From positions 64,009,476 through 64,073,475 of the forward strand of contig OZ022344.1 of NCBI GenBank assembly GCA_963989245.1: a DNA stretch of 64,000 bases. Reading direction: 5' to 3'. A model generated the notes under the pieces. The model saw nothing but the letters and a program-made list of their open reading frames with translations, did no database searches and had not been told where the DNA came from. Shown here one piece after another: positions 34,549 through 47,570 of the stretch. Source of the DNA: Nansenia antarctica. Its lineage: Eukaryota; Chordata; Actinopteri; Argentiniformes; Microstomatidae. Position 1 is the stretch's first letter. Every line of letters begins with the position of its first letter. The translations under genes and the position numbers were made by a program.

Positions 34549-35399
34549 GACACACACAGCCAAAACGAAGCACGTCTCTTTTTTTTTTTCATCTCTCCAG
34601 AGAGGGGTACCACCTCGATCCACCATTGGTCCTTTTACAACAGGCACCCAGACTGTAGTCTGGTTCAGTCCTGAGAATGGTACAGTCTGTTCTGTCAGAG
34701 GACCGGTGTACCTGCCAGCAGACAAATTAGCTGTCTGTTTCCCTGTAATAGAAGCTTGCTGCGGAGGTCCTGAGGGCCTGAGGTTTTGTTGCTCTGGACA
34801 CCCAAACCGATGGCCAGATCCCCCCGCAAAAAAAAGAAAACTATTCAGGTTGCAGCAATGGGTTGTCAAAAGTTTTGTATCAGCATAATATCACGTACAG
34901 TGACAGAAGATTTATCGGACAAGGTGTTTGTGTATTTGGTCTCTTGCACCGATTCCTCACACAGTCATCTTGCACCAAGAAGTCTATTGAAAAATAAGTC
35001 ATACAATAAGCATATGAATGGATACAGTAATGTGAAATGTAAACAGTACATTGGATTTTTCCTTTTGAAAAATGAACATTGAAATTCTGAGTAAGTCAAT
35101 GGAGAGGCTATATGGGCTCACAATTTCTTGCATTATTGAATTTGTCACGCCACACAGAAGAACTAACTGACATGCAATAACACTTCTCCCCGTTCCGGTT
35201 TTAATATATTTCTGCTTACGGAGGTGTCCAGAGTTCCGGCAACTATTGCCATATTTACGATGTAATGCACACATTCACCGAGGGCCAGATAGCTCATAAA
35301 TATGAGACACAAAGGAAGTGATTCCCCAAAGACTTCCATCTGTTGTGACCTGTGAGCACTTCCATTTTAGTAGAGGAACTAAACTAAAGCCTTCAAAAC
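34549..35399. other. Unassigned sequence
   Basis: A plus ORF running from 34373 through the GT tract to 34888 adds about 110 non-repeat codons after it. They show no domain, so it is not called. The rest is AT-rich. Confidence 0.45.
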
Positions 35400-35630
35400 T
35401 TGAGATACCTCCACCCCAGGTATCTCATGTGATAAAGCAGATGCTGTCCCTTTTGTAGAATCCCAAATTTTCACTATTTCCGTTTTTTGGGGAGGATGCA
35501 AATATCATCCAAATAAACTACTTTTGCAGTAAAATATTTTTACATAACCATCCGTTTAATCAACTAGACATATCAAACATATGAAAAAACATGGTTTTGC
35601 TTTGTTATACCTTGGGTGGAGGTATCTCAA
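35400..35630. mobile_element. Fold-back element with 21-bp inverted ends
   Basis: TTGAGATACCTCCACCCCAGG (35400-35420, here in two parts TTGAGATACC + TCCACCCCAGG) is inverted at 35610-35630 with one mismatch. The left end also forms its own perfect hairpin, TGAGATACCT / AGGTATCTCA (35401-35410, 35418-35427). The internal sequence is AT-rich without an ORF. Confidence 0.65.
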
Positions 35631-36044
35631 AAACAAAGGCCTTTTTGGGGGATTTTTCCTTCTACTATTTCTGTTTACTAAACAGAAGTAGAACGGAAAG
35701 CAAATCAGTAGGTGCCGGATAAATCACCAGTGCACGGAAGAACCCACAGAATAGACTCAGCGAAAAAAAAGATGTTCAACAAGTACTGTACACAAAAAAA
35801 ATAGAGGGAAAAAAAGGGTTCTTCAAAGGGTTCTTAGACAGGAACAGCAGAGGAACCCTTGAGGAACTTTTGTTTTCTAACCGTGTGTGTAGTATGTGTG
35901 CTAAATTGTTAGATCACAGGCGCTCAGCAGATTTATTAAAAGTTAATACATGCCCCCCCCCTCCAACTGTACCATAATTTCCCTCAGCATTACAGACCAG
36001 ATCCCATGGATCAAACCATTTCCAATTCTTCCCCCACCTCAGGC
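35631..36044. other. Unassigned AT-rich sequence
   Basis: It contains a short duplication of AAAGGGTTCTT near 35813-35833. No gene. Confidence 0.45.
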
Positions 36045-36087
36045 TCCCCCACCCCCCCCCTCGCCCCCCCCCCCCCCCCCCCCCCCC
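36045..36087. repeat. Poly-C tract
   Basis: C-runs broken only by single T, A or G residues. Confidence 0.93.
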
Positions 36088-36819
36088 TTCTACCTGCTCC
36101 GTGGTACGGCCTGGGCCCTGGTCAGGAAGTGTTGAAGCTGATCCAGCTTATCGGGCTGCCTATCCCCTCCGGGGGCTTCTGCCGCCATATGGCTGACCCA
36201 GGCCCTGCAGCCTCCCCGGGGGAAGGCCGCCACCAAGCCACCCCTCTCCTGCCTGGATCAGAGCAACGAGCTCCAGGAAAAAACACTCTGTCTTTCTCCC
36301 CATTTCCACCTCCTTCCATCTACCCCCAGCATGACCACACAGACAGTGTCTCGTTCAGCAAAGTGCTGAAAGTGGGTAAATATAGGAGGAAAGATGGAGA
36401 AAAGGAGAGGATGAGGGAGGGAGGGAGGGAGGGGGGCACAGGAGTACTGGAACCATGCAAAGAGGTTAATTTGGATGCAGCAACCCTTTAAACACGCTGT
36501 ATTACCCAGTCGATCACAGATATCACAGAAGACATTAGCCAGTGGAGTGTGTTTTCTGCATTTCAGGTGCAGAACTTCCGAAACAATGGCACGGTTTGCC
36601 GCCGGTATTCAGGACGAACGAAACAACCGATTCTCTACCGGTGACAGAACGTGCCGCAACACCTAGTGGGAGATGCACTTTCCAGCTGTTTGGGTTTCCC
36701 AGCAACCCCGGCGCTGAATGACCGCCATGACATTTTGAATACTATGCTTCACCCCTGGTTTGAATGGTGTGTGTGTGTGTGTGACATTATGTGCGTGTTT
36801 TTTTTGGGGCAACAAAAGG
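36088..36819. other. Unassigned sequence
   Basis: A GGGA run lies near 36415-36435. A TTTTCTGCATTTCAG acceptor-like motif (36551-36565) opens only 32 codons, so no exon is called. Confidence 0.45.
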
Positions 36820-36976
36820 AGAGAGAGAAAGAGACAGAGAGAGGGAGGGAGAGAAAGAGAGGGAGAGGGAGAGAGAGAGGGAGAGAGGGAGAGCGAGGGG
36901 GGGAGGGAGAGAGAGAGAAACAGAGGCAGAGAGAGGGAGAGAGAGGGAGGGAGAGGGAGGTAGAGAGAGAGAGGGG
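36820..36976. repeat. Imperfect (GA)n purine tract
   Basis: GAGAG and GGGAG units; nearly all purines on the plus strand. A complementary pyrimidine tract follows 150 bp away. Confidence 0.95.
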
Positions 36977-37128
36977 ATAAAAGTCAACAGTTTTTCTCCA
37001 GTGAAAGATGTATCTAAATGGGGCTCACATCTCTGCACCCTGCCAGGCCTCACATCCCTCGTCCTCCTGCCTCCTGGAGGGCAGGATGATTGAGGGGCTC
37101 TACCCCTGCCTTTTATCCTGAGAGGTCT

Positions 37129-37305
37129 GGCTCTCTCTCTCTCTCTCTCAAACCTTCTCTCTCTCTCTCTCAAACACTCTCTCTCCCTCCCTCTCTCTCT
37201 CTCTCTATCTCTCTCTCTCCCTCTCTCTCTCTCTAACACACTCTCTCTCTCCCTCCCCCCGTTTCTCTCTCTCTCTCACACACTCTCTCTCTCTCTCTCT
37301 CCTCA
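37129..37305. repeat. Imperfect (CT)n pyrimidine tract
   Basis: CT runs are broken by AAACCTT, AAACA, TAACACA and TCACACA. With the GA tract at 36820-36976 it forms a large inverted purine/pyrimidine pair. Confidence 0.95.
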
Positions 37306-39444
37306 AGTGACAGCCATCAACTGAAGAGGTAGACTGTGAGCATAGGCAGAAGAAGAGAAGAGGAAGAGGAAGGCAGGAGAACTGGCGTGGCATACACCCC
37401 CCCCCCTCTCTCTCTCTCTCTCACCCTTCCCTCCCCAGGCACAATAAGGCCTAAGCAGGTTGGGGTGTAAGGATATGGAGAGTCATTATTTGCCAGCCTG
37501 GGGGATTGGGTTGGAACATGGGCCAGATGGTATCACAACAACAGACGATGGAGGTCCAACCTATTAGAATCCTCTATAGTATCACGGTTCGCTATCAAAG
37601 ACCTACAAAGGCCTCCTTCTTCTGACTACCTTGTTATCTAATTTGGGTATGTTTATTTATGTGGCATGTGCGTTCTTCACCCGTGGGAGTTCGGAGAGGC
37701 AACATTTGCATTTTTGAGTAAGCTACACAATCGGTGGCTATAGAATGTGTGAGTTGCTTAAACATATGTACAAACATGTGAACAAAATAGTCTTACGTCA
37801 TATATATGACCAATATACCATTTCACAACACAAAAAGCCCAATCAGAAACTACAGTACAAATGAATTTATACATGAGTGGAAAATGTTTTAAATGCTTAT
37901 CAAGTTCAATTAATGTATGTAAGCTTTGATAATGTGTATTTACATTAATATTTAAGTCACTGATATTAATAACATTATGAATTGGATGTACTGTGGTTGA
38001 AGACAACTGACGCAGCTTAGGAATATAAAAAGACATATCAAAACAAAATATTTACATTTGTTGTTGTTGCTGTTGTTGTTGTTGTTCTTATCATCATTAG
38101 TCATCAAGTGGTCATACCAGTAACACTGTAGGCCTCATAGTTGAAGTAGTCACAGTTGTGGCCCTTTTGTAGTCCAGTCAGTGACGCCATATTGTTTCCT
38201 TTATATGGCTTACAGGGACACCTATTGGCCAGATTCGCAAACTACAGGACCCTCCATCTATCGTTCTGCATACATGTGATTGGTGTGTCCCACTATCAAG
38301 AGTGCATGCCTTTAACAATTAGCTTTGTTCGTTAACGTTGAATAACAAACAGGTTTGTCATGCATAATGAATTACAATTAAAAAGTGAAATGCTAATTCT
38401 AAACCCTCCTTCTCCTTAACAAAGGTCTTGGAGATCTAAAACTTTAAAATACAGAAAATTGGTCACAAACTGAGCAGTCAAGTCAGCCTGCATGTGAGGA
38501 ATAAAATAGCACTACTTCCTTAGGACATACTAATTAATCATGTATAAAAGATAATCATTATTGGTTTATAAACAGCAGTATTTCAGAAGCCACAAGCGCA
38601 TTGTTCAGTCCCAGGATATGCAACGACTAGTAATATCACAATTAAAAGCAGAAACACAGTTGAAATTCACACTAAGTATTGAAAGAGAGATATCCACTAA
38701 CACACACTACATTTAGACGATTGTTGCAGCTACAGTTTAGATTATTCCCTCTTCCAGTGTCTTTTACAATCTCTCTTTGTGTCACAGTTTTACACTAAAT
38801 GAGTGTGGCTTCTTTCCCTATTGTCTCTCTAGTTTGTCCCTATTGATATGCACCCATTTTTCATAACTGCAACTGCACAAACAATAAAACAATTTCGGAA
38901 GCCATCAGTCTGATTTGCAGTACATTTTAAACAGGATCATTTGAAATGTATTGAGATCATTTTTGTACGATATTTAAATGTATGTTTCATGGATGAAGTG
39001 AAGCTTACGAGGTTAGTTACCCAGGTGAAGAATCATCAGTGAATACCTTAACATTCAAATGTCCACCAGTAGATTACACGCTTTGAGGATGTTGTCACAC
39101 AAATGCACCAGTATATCTATGCTACTGTTTTCAATAGCTTTGTTCGGGAAATGATTCGGAAGTCCTTCAGTTCTCTGAGTGTCCTCCTATCAGCATCTGT
39201 ACACTCGGTGAAAGTCTTCAGTGAATCAGTGTGGTCGTTTGTGTCGTCCTTGTTTACCAGAGAAAGTGGGACCACAGTGGATGCCTAATGTACTTCAGAT
39301 TGTTACCTTGCCCTCTCCTTGGTGTGGGAGAAGGAGATACAAAAGAAGGGAGGAAGGGGAAATAATAATAATACAATAAAAAAAAAAACAGTCTCACACA
39401 CGCATGGCTTTAATGCACCTCTCATCTTTCCACTTCCTTTCCAG
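37306..39444. other. Repeat-poor AT-rich block
   Basis: Apart from a C-run with a short CT run (37397-37423) and a GTT run (38060-38085), the sequence is unique and AT-rich with many TAATTA/ATTAAT cores. No gene is recognised. It may contain regulatory elements. Confidence 0.45.
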
Positions 39445-39590
39445 GGCGCTCAACAGGTGTCGTTTGCCACCTTAAGTCCTACTTAACTGCAGAGAAGACT
39501 CCCTGTATGATTCAGCTTCACCTTTCATGGCTCAAGCTCTACCTTTGAAAGATCCCAGTGTATACAATAAATGGAATAATTCATGGTTTG
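39445..39590 (+). other. Candidate 3'-terminal exon
   Basis: A very strong acceptor (CTCATCTTTCCACTTCCTTT then CCAG) ends at 39444. One frame is open for 33 codons (RSTGVVCHLKSYLTAEK...) to a stop at 39546-39548. An AATAAA signal follows at 39566-39571. It could be the last exon of a small coding or long non-coding RNA; no homology is recognised. Confidence 0.25.
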
Positions 39591-39733
39591 TCATTAAAAA
39601 TGAAAAGTTTCTTTTCCTCAGACTTTGGATGTGTTTTGATATTATACATAATGGACTGAGGATGTTCTGAAGTTTCTCACCAAACCTCCTCTAGCTGCAG
39701 TAGGTAGGGAGGCGTAAATCTCTGGCACCACAA

Positions 39734-39755
39734 CCCCCCCCCCCCCCCCCCCCCC
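39734..39755. repeat. Poly-C tract
   Basis: A pure C-run of 22 bases. Confidence 0.95.
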
Positions 39756-42599
39756 GCCTACCACCCACCACCCCCCTCTTGACACCAGAGCTTTAATTAT
39801 GTGCAGAGCCTGGATCATTAGCATGGAAGGGGGCGCGGTGCGTCCTCACCCTCGTCCCCAGCTAAGGCACTTTGCTCTGTGTCCCCACTCCCCACCCGCC
39901 CAACCACCCACCCTCCTCTCTCTGCTCTTTCACTCTCATGTCACAAACGAGCCCTCGCCTTGTTACACAAGCACAGGTTAACAGGGACAGACAGCGCCCC
40001 TTCATGATTATGAATACCCATTAACATGTGGTGGAATGCAGGTCTGCACAGGGCAAATGCACAGTTTGATTTTGGGGGATTTGGAGTATCCACATTTTGT
40101 TTTTTTACACTTTTATTTTAATTGTATTTTTTACTAATCAGCTATTATATAATTCTACTGCAGTGATAGAGGATTGTCGTGAACCTACTGTATATGTTAA
40201 CTTAAATGTTTTTCCTAATTATTCCATGTTTCCGAAATGAACTTCTCTAGTACAGAGATGATTCATATTGTGCTGAACCTATTTAGATCTTTTGATCATG
40301 TATAAAAGTGATCAAATTGAGGTTTCTCATCCCAAAATAGAAAAATAGCTAATTCTAAACCAGTTATGAGTTGGTGTTAAAAACACATTGAGTATAAACA
40401 CGGCAGAAGAGAACGCTCACAGATTCATCCCCACTCTCAGTTCTAAACTTTCTCAATTATTCATTAATATGAAATTGTGTTTGTCTCAAGTGGAACAGTG
40501 CTATTTCCTCCTGTGACATACATACATTGTTTGGCCCCTCTCTCCAGAGCCGCTCTCACTCCTGTGCCAATTCCTCTGTCGACCAATATTGTTCAGGAAA
40601 GCCATTTCCCTCGTGGTAGTTTGGGATATCCTGATTTGTCCTCTTGCTAAGACCATTTGTATTACAGAAGAGTTGGATAAATAATAAATTGTGTATGGCA
40701 GAGCTAAAGGAACAGAAATGGGGCAGGCGAACAAATGGTGTTCTCTGTGATAGGAACTTCACATTGCATTATCAAATCATGTTGTATATTCACAGCTAAT
40801 AAGAACGGAATATGAATAATAATAAGAGGAATGGTGAAACTATGTCAGGGTAAAGAAGCGGTATAATGTGTTAGTCGACTATGTGAGACAAAGGATTCAA
40901 GCCAGACTGTCTTGTCTTATTTCACACTTGATTATTAACACTGTACGGCTCATAGAATACAGTATAGTATTACAGTGTAAAGTGACATCACTAAAATAAG
41001 ATTATCAGTATGTAGCCAAGATGTCAGAAACATGTTAATCATTTCAAATAGAATTGTTCTTTTCTTGGTTGGATTGTAGCTACTGTAATGCTGTATTTCA
41101 AGATATTGTAACAGGAATGACAGCTTTGTTCAATGTTTAAACATTAGCATCAGTAAGGTGTTCTTGTCAGGCTGTACTGTCAGGTGGCATTATTGTCCTG
41201 AGGTAACCTCCTCCGAGCGATAGCTTCAATATGTTGACAGGTAAGATGTCCTTGGCCCAAAGTAGGGGAGGTAACAACCTACTGGACTGAATAGTACCTG
41301 ACACCGCTGTGTTACAAACTACAGCATATTTTACATTTTAAAACACTGACATTTGACATGGGTAAATAGAACTCAGTTATCCAGCAAAAATCCAGCAGCA
41401 CTGCAATGCATACATGTACATAAATGGCCACAAAGTGATGTAAAAAAAAATATACTAAAGTATAAATCTACCTTGGATATATCTTTAACATCCATCAGTA
41501 GTTGTACTTCCAAGTAGAAAAATGTCCCTAAGTGTAATTATAATGTGGAATTGGGTTCATTATTGGCTCTGAATATTACTAAGGCAGCTAGTTTGGGATC
41601 AGTGAAGATGAGGGAGGAAACGTGATGTAAAAGATATTTCATGCAAGAGCCAATGAATAAAATAATAGGGGCAAGAAAGGCTCTGCAAATGACCCACAGA
41701 AAGGAATTTTCAACATATTTTAACCTTTCATTTTAACTGGGATACTTTGAAATGTACTTATGTCATTTTAATCATTAAAGATAGTTTGATGCCTTTGGAG
41801 AATTTTGATTTTGGATTTAAATGACTAAAATTAGTGGGAAACATGGGTAAAGTTAATAGAAAAGACACAATTTGTATACAATTAGTTATGCTGTTTGGAA
41901 AATGCAGAACATATTGCTAGTGTAGTCTTTTGCCAACATCCCATTTTGTATTCAAAAGCTTATTTATTTGTCTTCTGAGTAATTTGCAAACTGGTGAAAA
42001 ATCAATGAAAACAACATTTCTGAGTACAGTGCGATAATTAATATATTGTTGTGTGTTTTGGTTGCCACAGTCAGCTTTACTCACTGAGAGAGAATCAATA
42101 CAGAAGCACTTCATATTTCATTTTTTTCTCTTTCATTATGTTATTCATTATTTTAGTTTTCCATTGCTTTATAAAAGATTCCATGGATGATTTGACGCGG
42201 TATCAACTAATGGTTTGACATGGTCAAATAATAACAGAGATGGAATATTAGAGTGACCACTCTCAGCGTTTTTTCCTCTCGCCTTCTCCGTTCTACGAAT
42301 GCTTGCACAGTGTGAATTCATACATAATTTGGGCTTACGTCTGTCGTGTGATCTTCTGTAAACGCCGTTCATTCGGAATAACTGTGCATGCTAGTAGATA
42401 ACTTTAATAAAAGATCTGTACTGGTTCTCTGTATGACTTGCCGTGTAAAACAACATTCATCCATTTTAATGTCTGAGGAAAAATTTCCATTTCAGTTTCC
42501 TTTGTAATTGAGATTCATTTTGCAGAAACTAAATTAGTTTGAATAGTATAATTTGTAAATATATGTTAATTAACCTCTTTTCTACATCTCCTGCATTGC

Positions 42600-42603
<4 letters not shown>
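39756..42603. other. Repeat-poor AT-rich block
   Basis: There are almost no microsatellites here, unlike the rest of the window. AT-rich cores are frequent and there are no long ORFs. No gene or known repeat is recognised. The local absence of simple repeats may reflect constraint or simply composition. Confidence 0.45.

Positions 42604-42659
<56 letters not shown>
42604..42659. repeat. (GA)n microsatellite
   Basis: A pure GA run of about 27 units. Confidence 0.97.
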
Positions 42660-42660
<1 letters not shown>

Positions 42661-42739
42661 AATGAAATTCAAACTTACCTGTAAGGCAGATAGACTTAGG
42701 GATCTGTCTCTGATTCAAGCCAAATAAAAACACTACCAC

Positions 42740-43120
42740 ATTAGTTTACTTTTTCTGCTTACTCAGTTGTTCTGAAGGCTAAGGCCTTAATTGCATTGTC
42801 GTAAGTGGGTCTAATAATTGCCCGGGGACTTTTGGGCTGATTAACCTACAGTGCATTATACAGTCTGTGGGGCTTATGCTCTCCATGCTGCTGTATGAAA
42901 ACCTGCAGAAGGAAAAACCACAGGAAGAGGATCCCCACCACTGCTCTCTAATTTAAGGAGGGATAAATGAAGTAGTTGCTAGACTTGCAGTTTGTTCTCC
43001 CTAAGGGTTGTATTTTAATAATCTTAGAGACACAGGGTTCATCTGTGGAAATTCGCCCTCGTGGAAGACCCACAAAACTTAAAAGGCTTGTCTTAAAAGA
43101 TCACTGAATTGGTGCAGTTA
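42740..43120. promoter_or_regulatory. Possible conserved non-coding region
   Basis: Non-repetitive sequence with AAGGCCTTAATTGCATTG, CTAATAATTGCCC and GGCTGATTAACC motifs and no coding signal. It resembles developmental enhancers; conservation is untested. Confidence 0.22.
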
Positions 43121-43652
<532 letters not shown>

Positions 43653-43796
43653 TAGACCCAACCAAATGATGAGAAAATAAAAAGCTAACTACCTGACCCA
43701 TTGGGAAGAATCAACCAAACAAACATAGCAAACTGGAATGCTATCTGGCCCTAAACAGAGAGGACACACGCCCATCACACCGGTCCATTCCCTGTG

Positions 43797-43797
43797 T

Positions 43798-43849
<52 letters not shown>

Positions 43850-43862
43850 GGGGGGGGGGGGG
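43797..43862. repeat. (GT)n followed by poly-G
   Basis: About 24 GT units end in a 16-base G-run. Confidence 0.96.
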
Positions 43863-44360
43863 CACAGCGCACACCTCAGCAGAAGGGTGGAGAAGCTGAA
43901 CATTTACCAGGTGGGTTTCCCCTACTCTGTGTTTACAGATCAATGCACATGAAGTAGTAGAGTAGAGGGCACGGGGAGAAGAAGCCCACCGCTCAGAGGA
44001 TTGAGACGCAGCCCTGTAATGAAAGAATAATGATAAGCCATACCAGCCATAGGTTGAGTTGAGTCTCCATGAATTCTGTCAAATCCTTTGAAGCAGCATT
44101 CGGCGGTGTGGACGACGCACAGTAATCCCACACCTGCCTCCAGAAACAAGAGATTCCTTTACTCCATGTTGTTAACACTGTACACTGATGAGGCTAACTC
44201 CATATCCAGATGGCTGTTGATTTGACTTTTTTTTTTTTTTTACCATGTTTTTCTTTTTACCACCACCTACTCTCCAAGGTTTTGTCCTTGGGATGTTTAC
44301 AGCAGGCCCTTTGAGACATGGGGCACTCCACCTGCATCGTAACTGTATCAGCAACATTCA
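43863..44360. other. Unassigned sequence
   Basis: A T-run lies near 44227-44241. Nothing else is recognised. Confidence 0.5.
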
Positions 44361-44480
44361 CTAGATTAGATTAGATTAGGTTCAACTTTATTGTCATTGC
44401 ACAGAGTACAAGTACTGGGACAACGAAACGTAGTTCGGCATCGAACCAGAAAGTGGAAATAGTGTCCTAGTGCACACACG
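44361..44480 (-). mobile_element. L2-type LINE 3' end (minus strand)
   Basis: On the minus strand it reads CGAACTACGTTTCGTTGTCC, CAGTACTTGTACTCTGTGCA and ATGACAATAAAGTTGAACC, followed by a TAATC repeat tail. The ATGACAATAAAG terminus is shared with the LINE at 26419-27249. Only the 3' UTR remains. Confidence 0.8.
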
Positions 44481-44715
44481 CTACGAGCTAACCAAAAGGC
44501 AACTACAGTATGTCTCTTTAAGATGGATGGAGACTTGGTCCTTTGTTCATAGGATAATATATACTATCTTACATTAGATCTCACATGGCCGGATGTGACC
44601 TCTTGCTATTCCATAAAAAAATACAAGAAGGTCAGCCTAACTTTTTTAAACATCTCTCTAAACATTTTTTTTGATTTTAGTCTTACATCAGCTTCAATAG
44701 GAACGTTTTTTTTTG
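44481..44715. other. Unassigned sequence
   Basis: No gene or element is recognised. Confidence 0.45.
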
Positions 44716-44740
44716 TGTGTGTGTGTGTGTGCGTGTGCGT

Positions 44741-44815
<75 letters not shown>

Positions 44816-44818
44816 CGT

Positions 44819-44857
<39 letters not shown>
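44716..44857. repeat. (GT)n microsatellite
   Basis: A long GT run with GCGTGTGCGTGTGC interruptions near both ends. Confidence 0.97.
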
Positions 44858-44860
<3 letters not shown>

Positions 44861-45077
44861 TGGGTGAATCAAGTTGATGAAATGTAGATGAAAGAGGGCC
44901 TAATCATATTCCAGTGTATTTAAGAACATACAGCACTCTGGACACCCAGCAGCTGGCGATCCTGGTCCCAAACGTTAATCAATTATTACTTATCTGTGAG
45001 GATTCCATTCCCTGCAATCAGAAAGAAGAGTCAGAAGTTTTTTGAACGCACCACTTTTTTTTCTTTTTTTTTTACAG

Positions 45078-45221
45078 CCCAACGGTGCCTTCCCTGAAGT
45101 GAACTTCTTGGAAGGGATATCTGAAACACTCCGGCATCCCGCTGGACATTCTGGAATTCTAATGAACCAATCAGGATCTGCAATGGATGAGGCTGTCCAG
45201 CAGGAGGTGGAGCTTCTGTGA
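45078..45221 (+). other. Candidate terminal coding exon
   Basis: A T-rich acceptor (TTTTTTCTTTTTTTTTTACAG) ends at 45077. The next 47 codons are open, starting PNGAFPEVNFLEGISE and ending QQEVELL before TGA at 45219-45221. Composition is protein-like and charged at the end. No AATAAA follows closely, and I do not recognise the peptide. Its phase does not join the 32307 candidate. Confidence 0.28.
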
Positions 45222-45493
45222 TGGGACACAAACAGGACTGTCTACCACATCGCCATGCCAACATGTCTGAATGCCCACAGCAAAACTGTGTCATTCGCAA
45301 CACAAGGACATGGTCTCATCTTGAGAGACAGAGTTGGTGCCTGATACCCACTGATTGGACTATCCAGCCTTCATCTTACATTTAGTGTGTCAATAATTGA
45401 ACAAGCTTTTTCTAATAATTACTTTGTAAATATTCCATAAATTATTTGATGAAATCATGTCTTTTCTCCTATACAACTATGAAATCTGCAATA

Positions 45494-45550
45494 ATAATAA
45501 TAACTTTTATTTGTATAGCACTTTTCCTGCAAACGTTGCAGCTTGCAATG
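45494..45550. repeat. Dispersed repeat end (as at 2358)
   Basis: AATAATAATAATAACTTTTA, TTTGTATAGCACTTTTCCTG and CAAACGT match the end of the element at 2358-2640. Only this end is preserved. Confidence 0.6.
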
Positions 45551-46199
45551 GTGTCTATTACGCCTAGTATGTGCATTTCAAGTGCATCATGCCAAACATT
45601 TATCTTAAACATTTGAATACAATTCAAAAGCACGCCTACAATCTCTTATTATAACCAGCCTTCAACAGTGGGACTTAAACACTAAAAGCTGAAATCAGAG
45701 CCCATTTATCAGTGATTAAGTTTCCCTTTTAAAATTAACCTAATTGTCATTTAATTACACCCACACGAAACACATTAATTTTGTAAATTTTTGTTGGATA
45801 CGGATCCCTTTTCTTTTTCAATTACGGGAAAAAAAATGAAATGCATATTTACATAAGTATAAGAGCTATTTATTATTCATCGTAATTAAACCATAGCCTA
45901 GCATTGCACTCTTGACCACCTGTTGGGGCCCTGCGCTAAATATTTCACAGCATTTCTTTCTCTTTTTTTTTTCTCTCTCCTCTTTTTCTTCTATGCCTCC
46001 TTTGATGTTTTTGTTCCACATTCTTTCCCTCTTTTTTTTTCTCCCTCTTCCAAGTCCTCTGTGGAATAGCAGCGGAATAATCCTACAGTTTTCTCTTTCA
46101 TGGTCGAAACTTTGCATTTTAACAGTTGTCTGGAGATCTTCCCTTCCTTCTGTGTGAAATATCATCTTTAATAAAAGTGAGAAGCCTGAGAAGTGTTGT
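45551..46199. other. Unassigned AT-rich sequence
   Basis: It has a T/C-rich patch (45954-46060) and no supported gene. Confidence 0.5.
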
Positions 46200-46630
46200 A
46201 AATCTGTACTAACCACACAGAGGCCAAGTCTCCCAGAGACTGATTAGCATCCAGGAGCCGCGGCGCGCGCTGCAGTGCTGACTGCCGCTCCTGTAATGAG
46301 AGGATATGCTGGTTTGCAGCCATGTGACCACGCTGGCCTTGATGCCATTTCCCTGGGCAGACGGCAATTATTACAGCCTACATTTCTTTGCGTTCATCTC
46401 TCGCCTCAAGCCACTCAAGATCTCTTTCTGTCTTGAAAGGTCTGTTAATTTCCCTGCCATCCCGTCGCCCCAGACTGGACAGGCTAAGATGTGGCGCGTG
46501 TCGTTGCCGTGTGCCATTGTCAGCCAATCGCTGATAAGAGGAGTGACCGGTCGACCAATCAACAGGTTTTTTAAAAAGAAATTCTAAACCAATAAGAGTA
46601 ATTCAATTGTTACATCATCATGTGAGAGAT
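46200..46630. promoter_or_regulatory. Possible conserved non-coding region
   Basis: A GC-rich core with CpGs (CCGCGGCGCGCGC, 46259-46271) is followed by non-repetitive sequence with CCAAT-type motifs (46526, 46554, 46589) and GGCAATTATTACAGCC. The density of unrelated short factor motifs suggests regulatory DNA. Confidence 0.25.
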
Positions 46631-47570
46631 AACCGGAAGCATATTATGACTCCGGGTGTCCATATTACTCTGATATCCACTGACAGATAAACTGTATTAC
46701 TTAAACATAGCGGCATGTCCAGACTCAAGGTTTGGTAAAAGTTGTCTCCCATAATCATGTTATTGAATGCATGATTTGTCCCAATATAATCTCAATATAA
46801 GAAGGCCAGTTGGGCCAAACATAAAGATATCTCCAGTCAAGGGTTAGCTGCAACCTTGAAGGCTAGAAAGAGCTCAATTCTGTTTCATAAAATAACACAC
46901 TCTCACCTCATGTCGTGAGGTGATGTTCAGTAAGGGTAATACTAAAACTGATGAATGGCAAGGACAGATCCCCACTATGATCCATACACACACAAAAAAA
47001 CACACTACTATGATCCATACAAACCCTGGCCTTAAATGTAACCCTATCCTTCTGTAACTTGGGCTTGTAAACAGGTACGCAAGTACAGAGTATTCTGTAT
47101 GGTCAAGTGGTGTATCCTAACTTTAGATTTTTCCAAACCAGATTCTAGAGCTTGGTCTTAACCCGGGCACGCTTTCCATAATGACTGCTCTTGATAAAAA
47201 TGGAAGAAAAGAATTTAGATCTCATTCAAAAAAACAACATCATATTTAATTAACATTAGGCAATTAAAAGCAGTAATAATTCATCATAGCTTCTAACCCA
47301 AAGGCATTGATTGCATGGATTTATTTTTTTCGTCCTTTTTTTTTTTTTTTTTACGCATTACCACTCAAACTCCTCAGGCCTACATTTCGTCACGATTATT
47401 GTGCACAAATTAGTTTTTAAAAAATGCTATTGTTGCTATGCTAATCACTACGACGACCATTTAAAACCGTGTTCCATCAACCCGGAATCGACTCCATCGG
47501 CTCCTCCACTTGCGCACAGAATTGATATTTCTTACCAGTGTCCTTTTTTCTCACCGTGTGTATAAATAGA
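46631..47570. other. Unassigned AT-rich sequence
   Basis: A T-run lies near 47336-47352 and a short CCATACA duplication near 46980-47020. No gene. Confidence 0.5.

Noticed and set aside
34373..34888. 171-codon plus ORF crossing a GT tract
   Set aside because: The start lies before the microsatellite, and the post-repeat part has no known domain or splice support.
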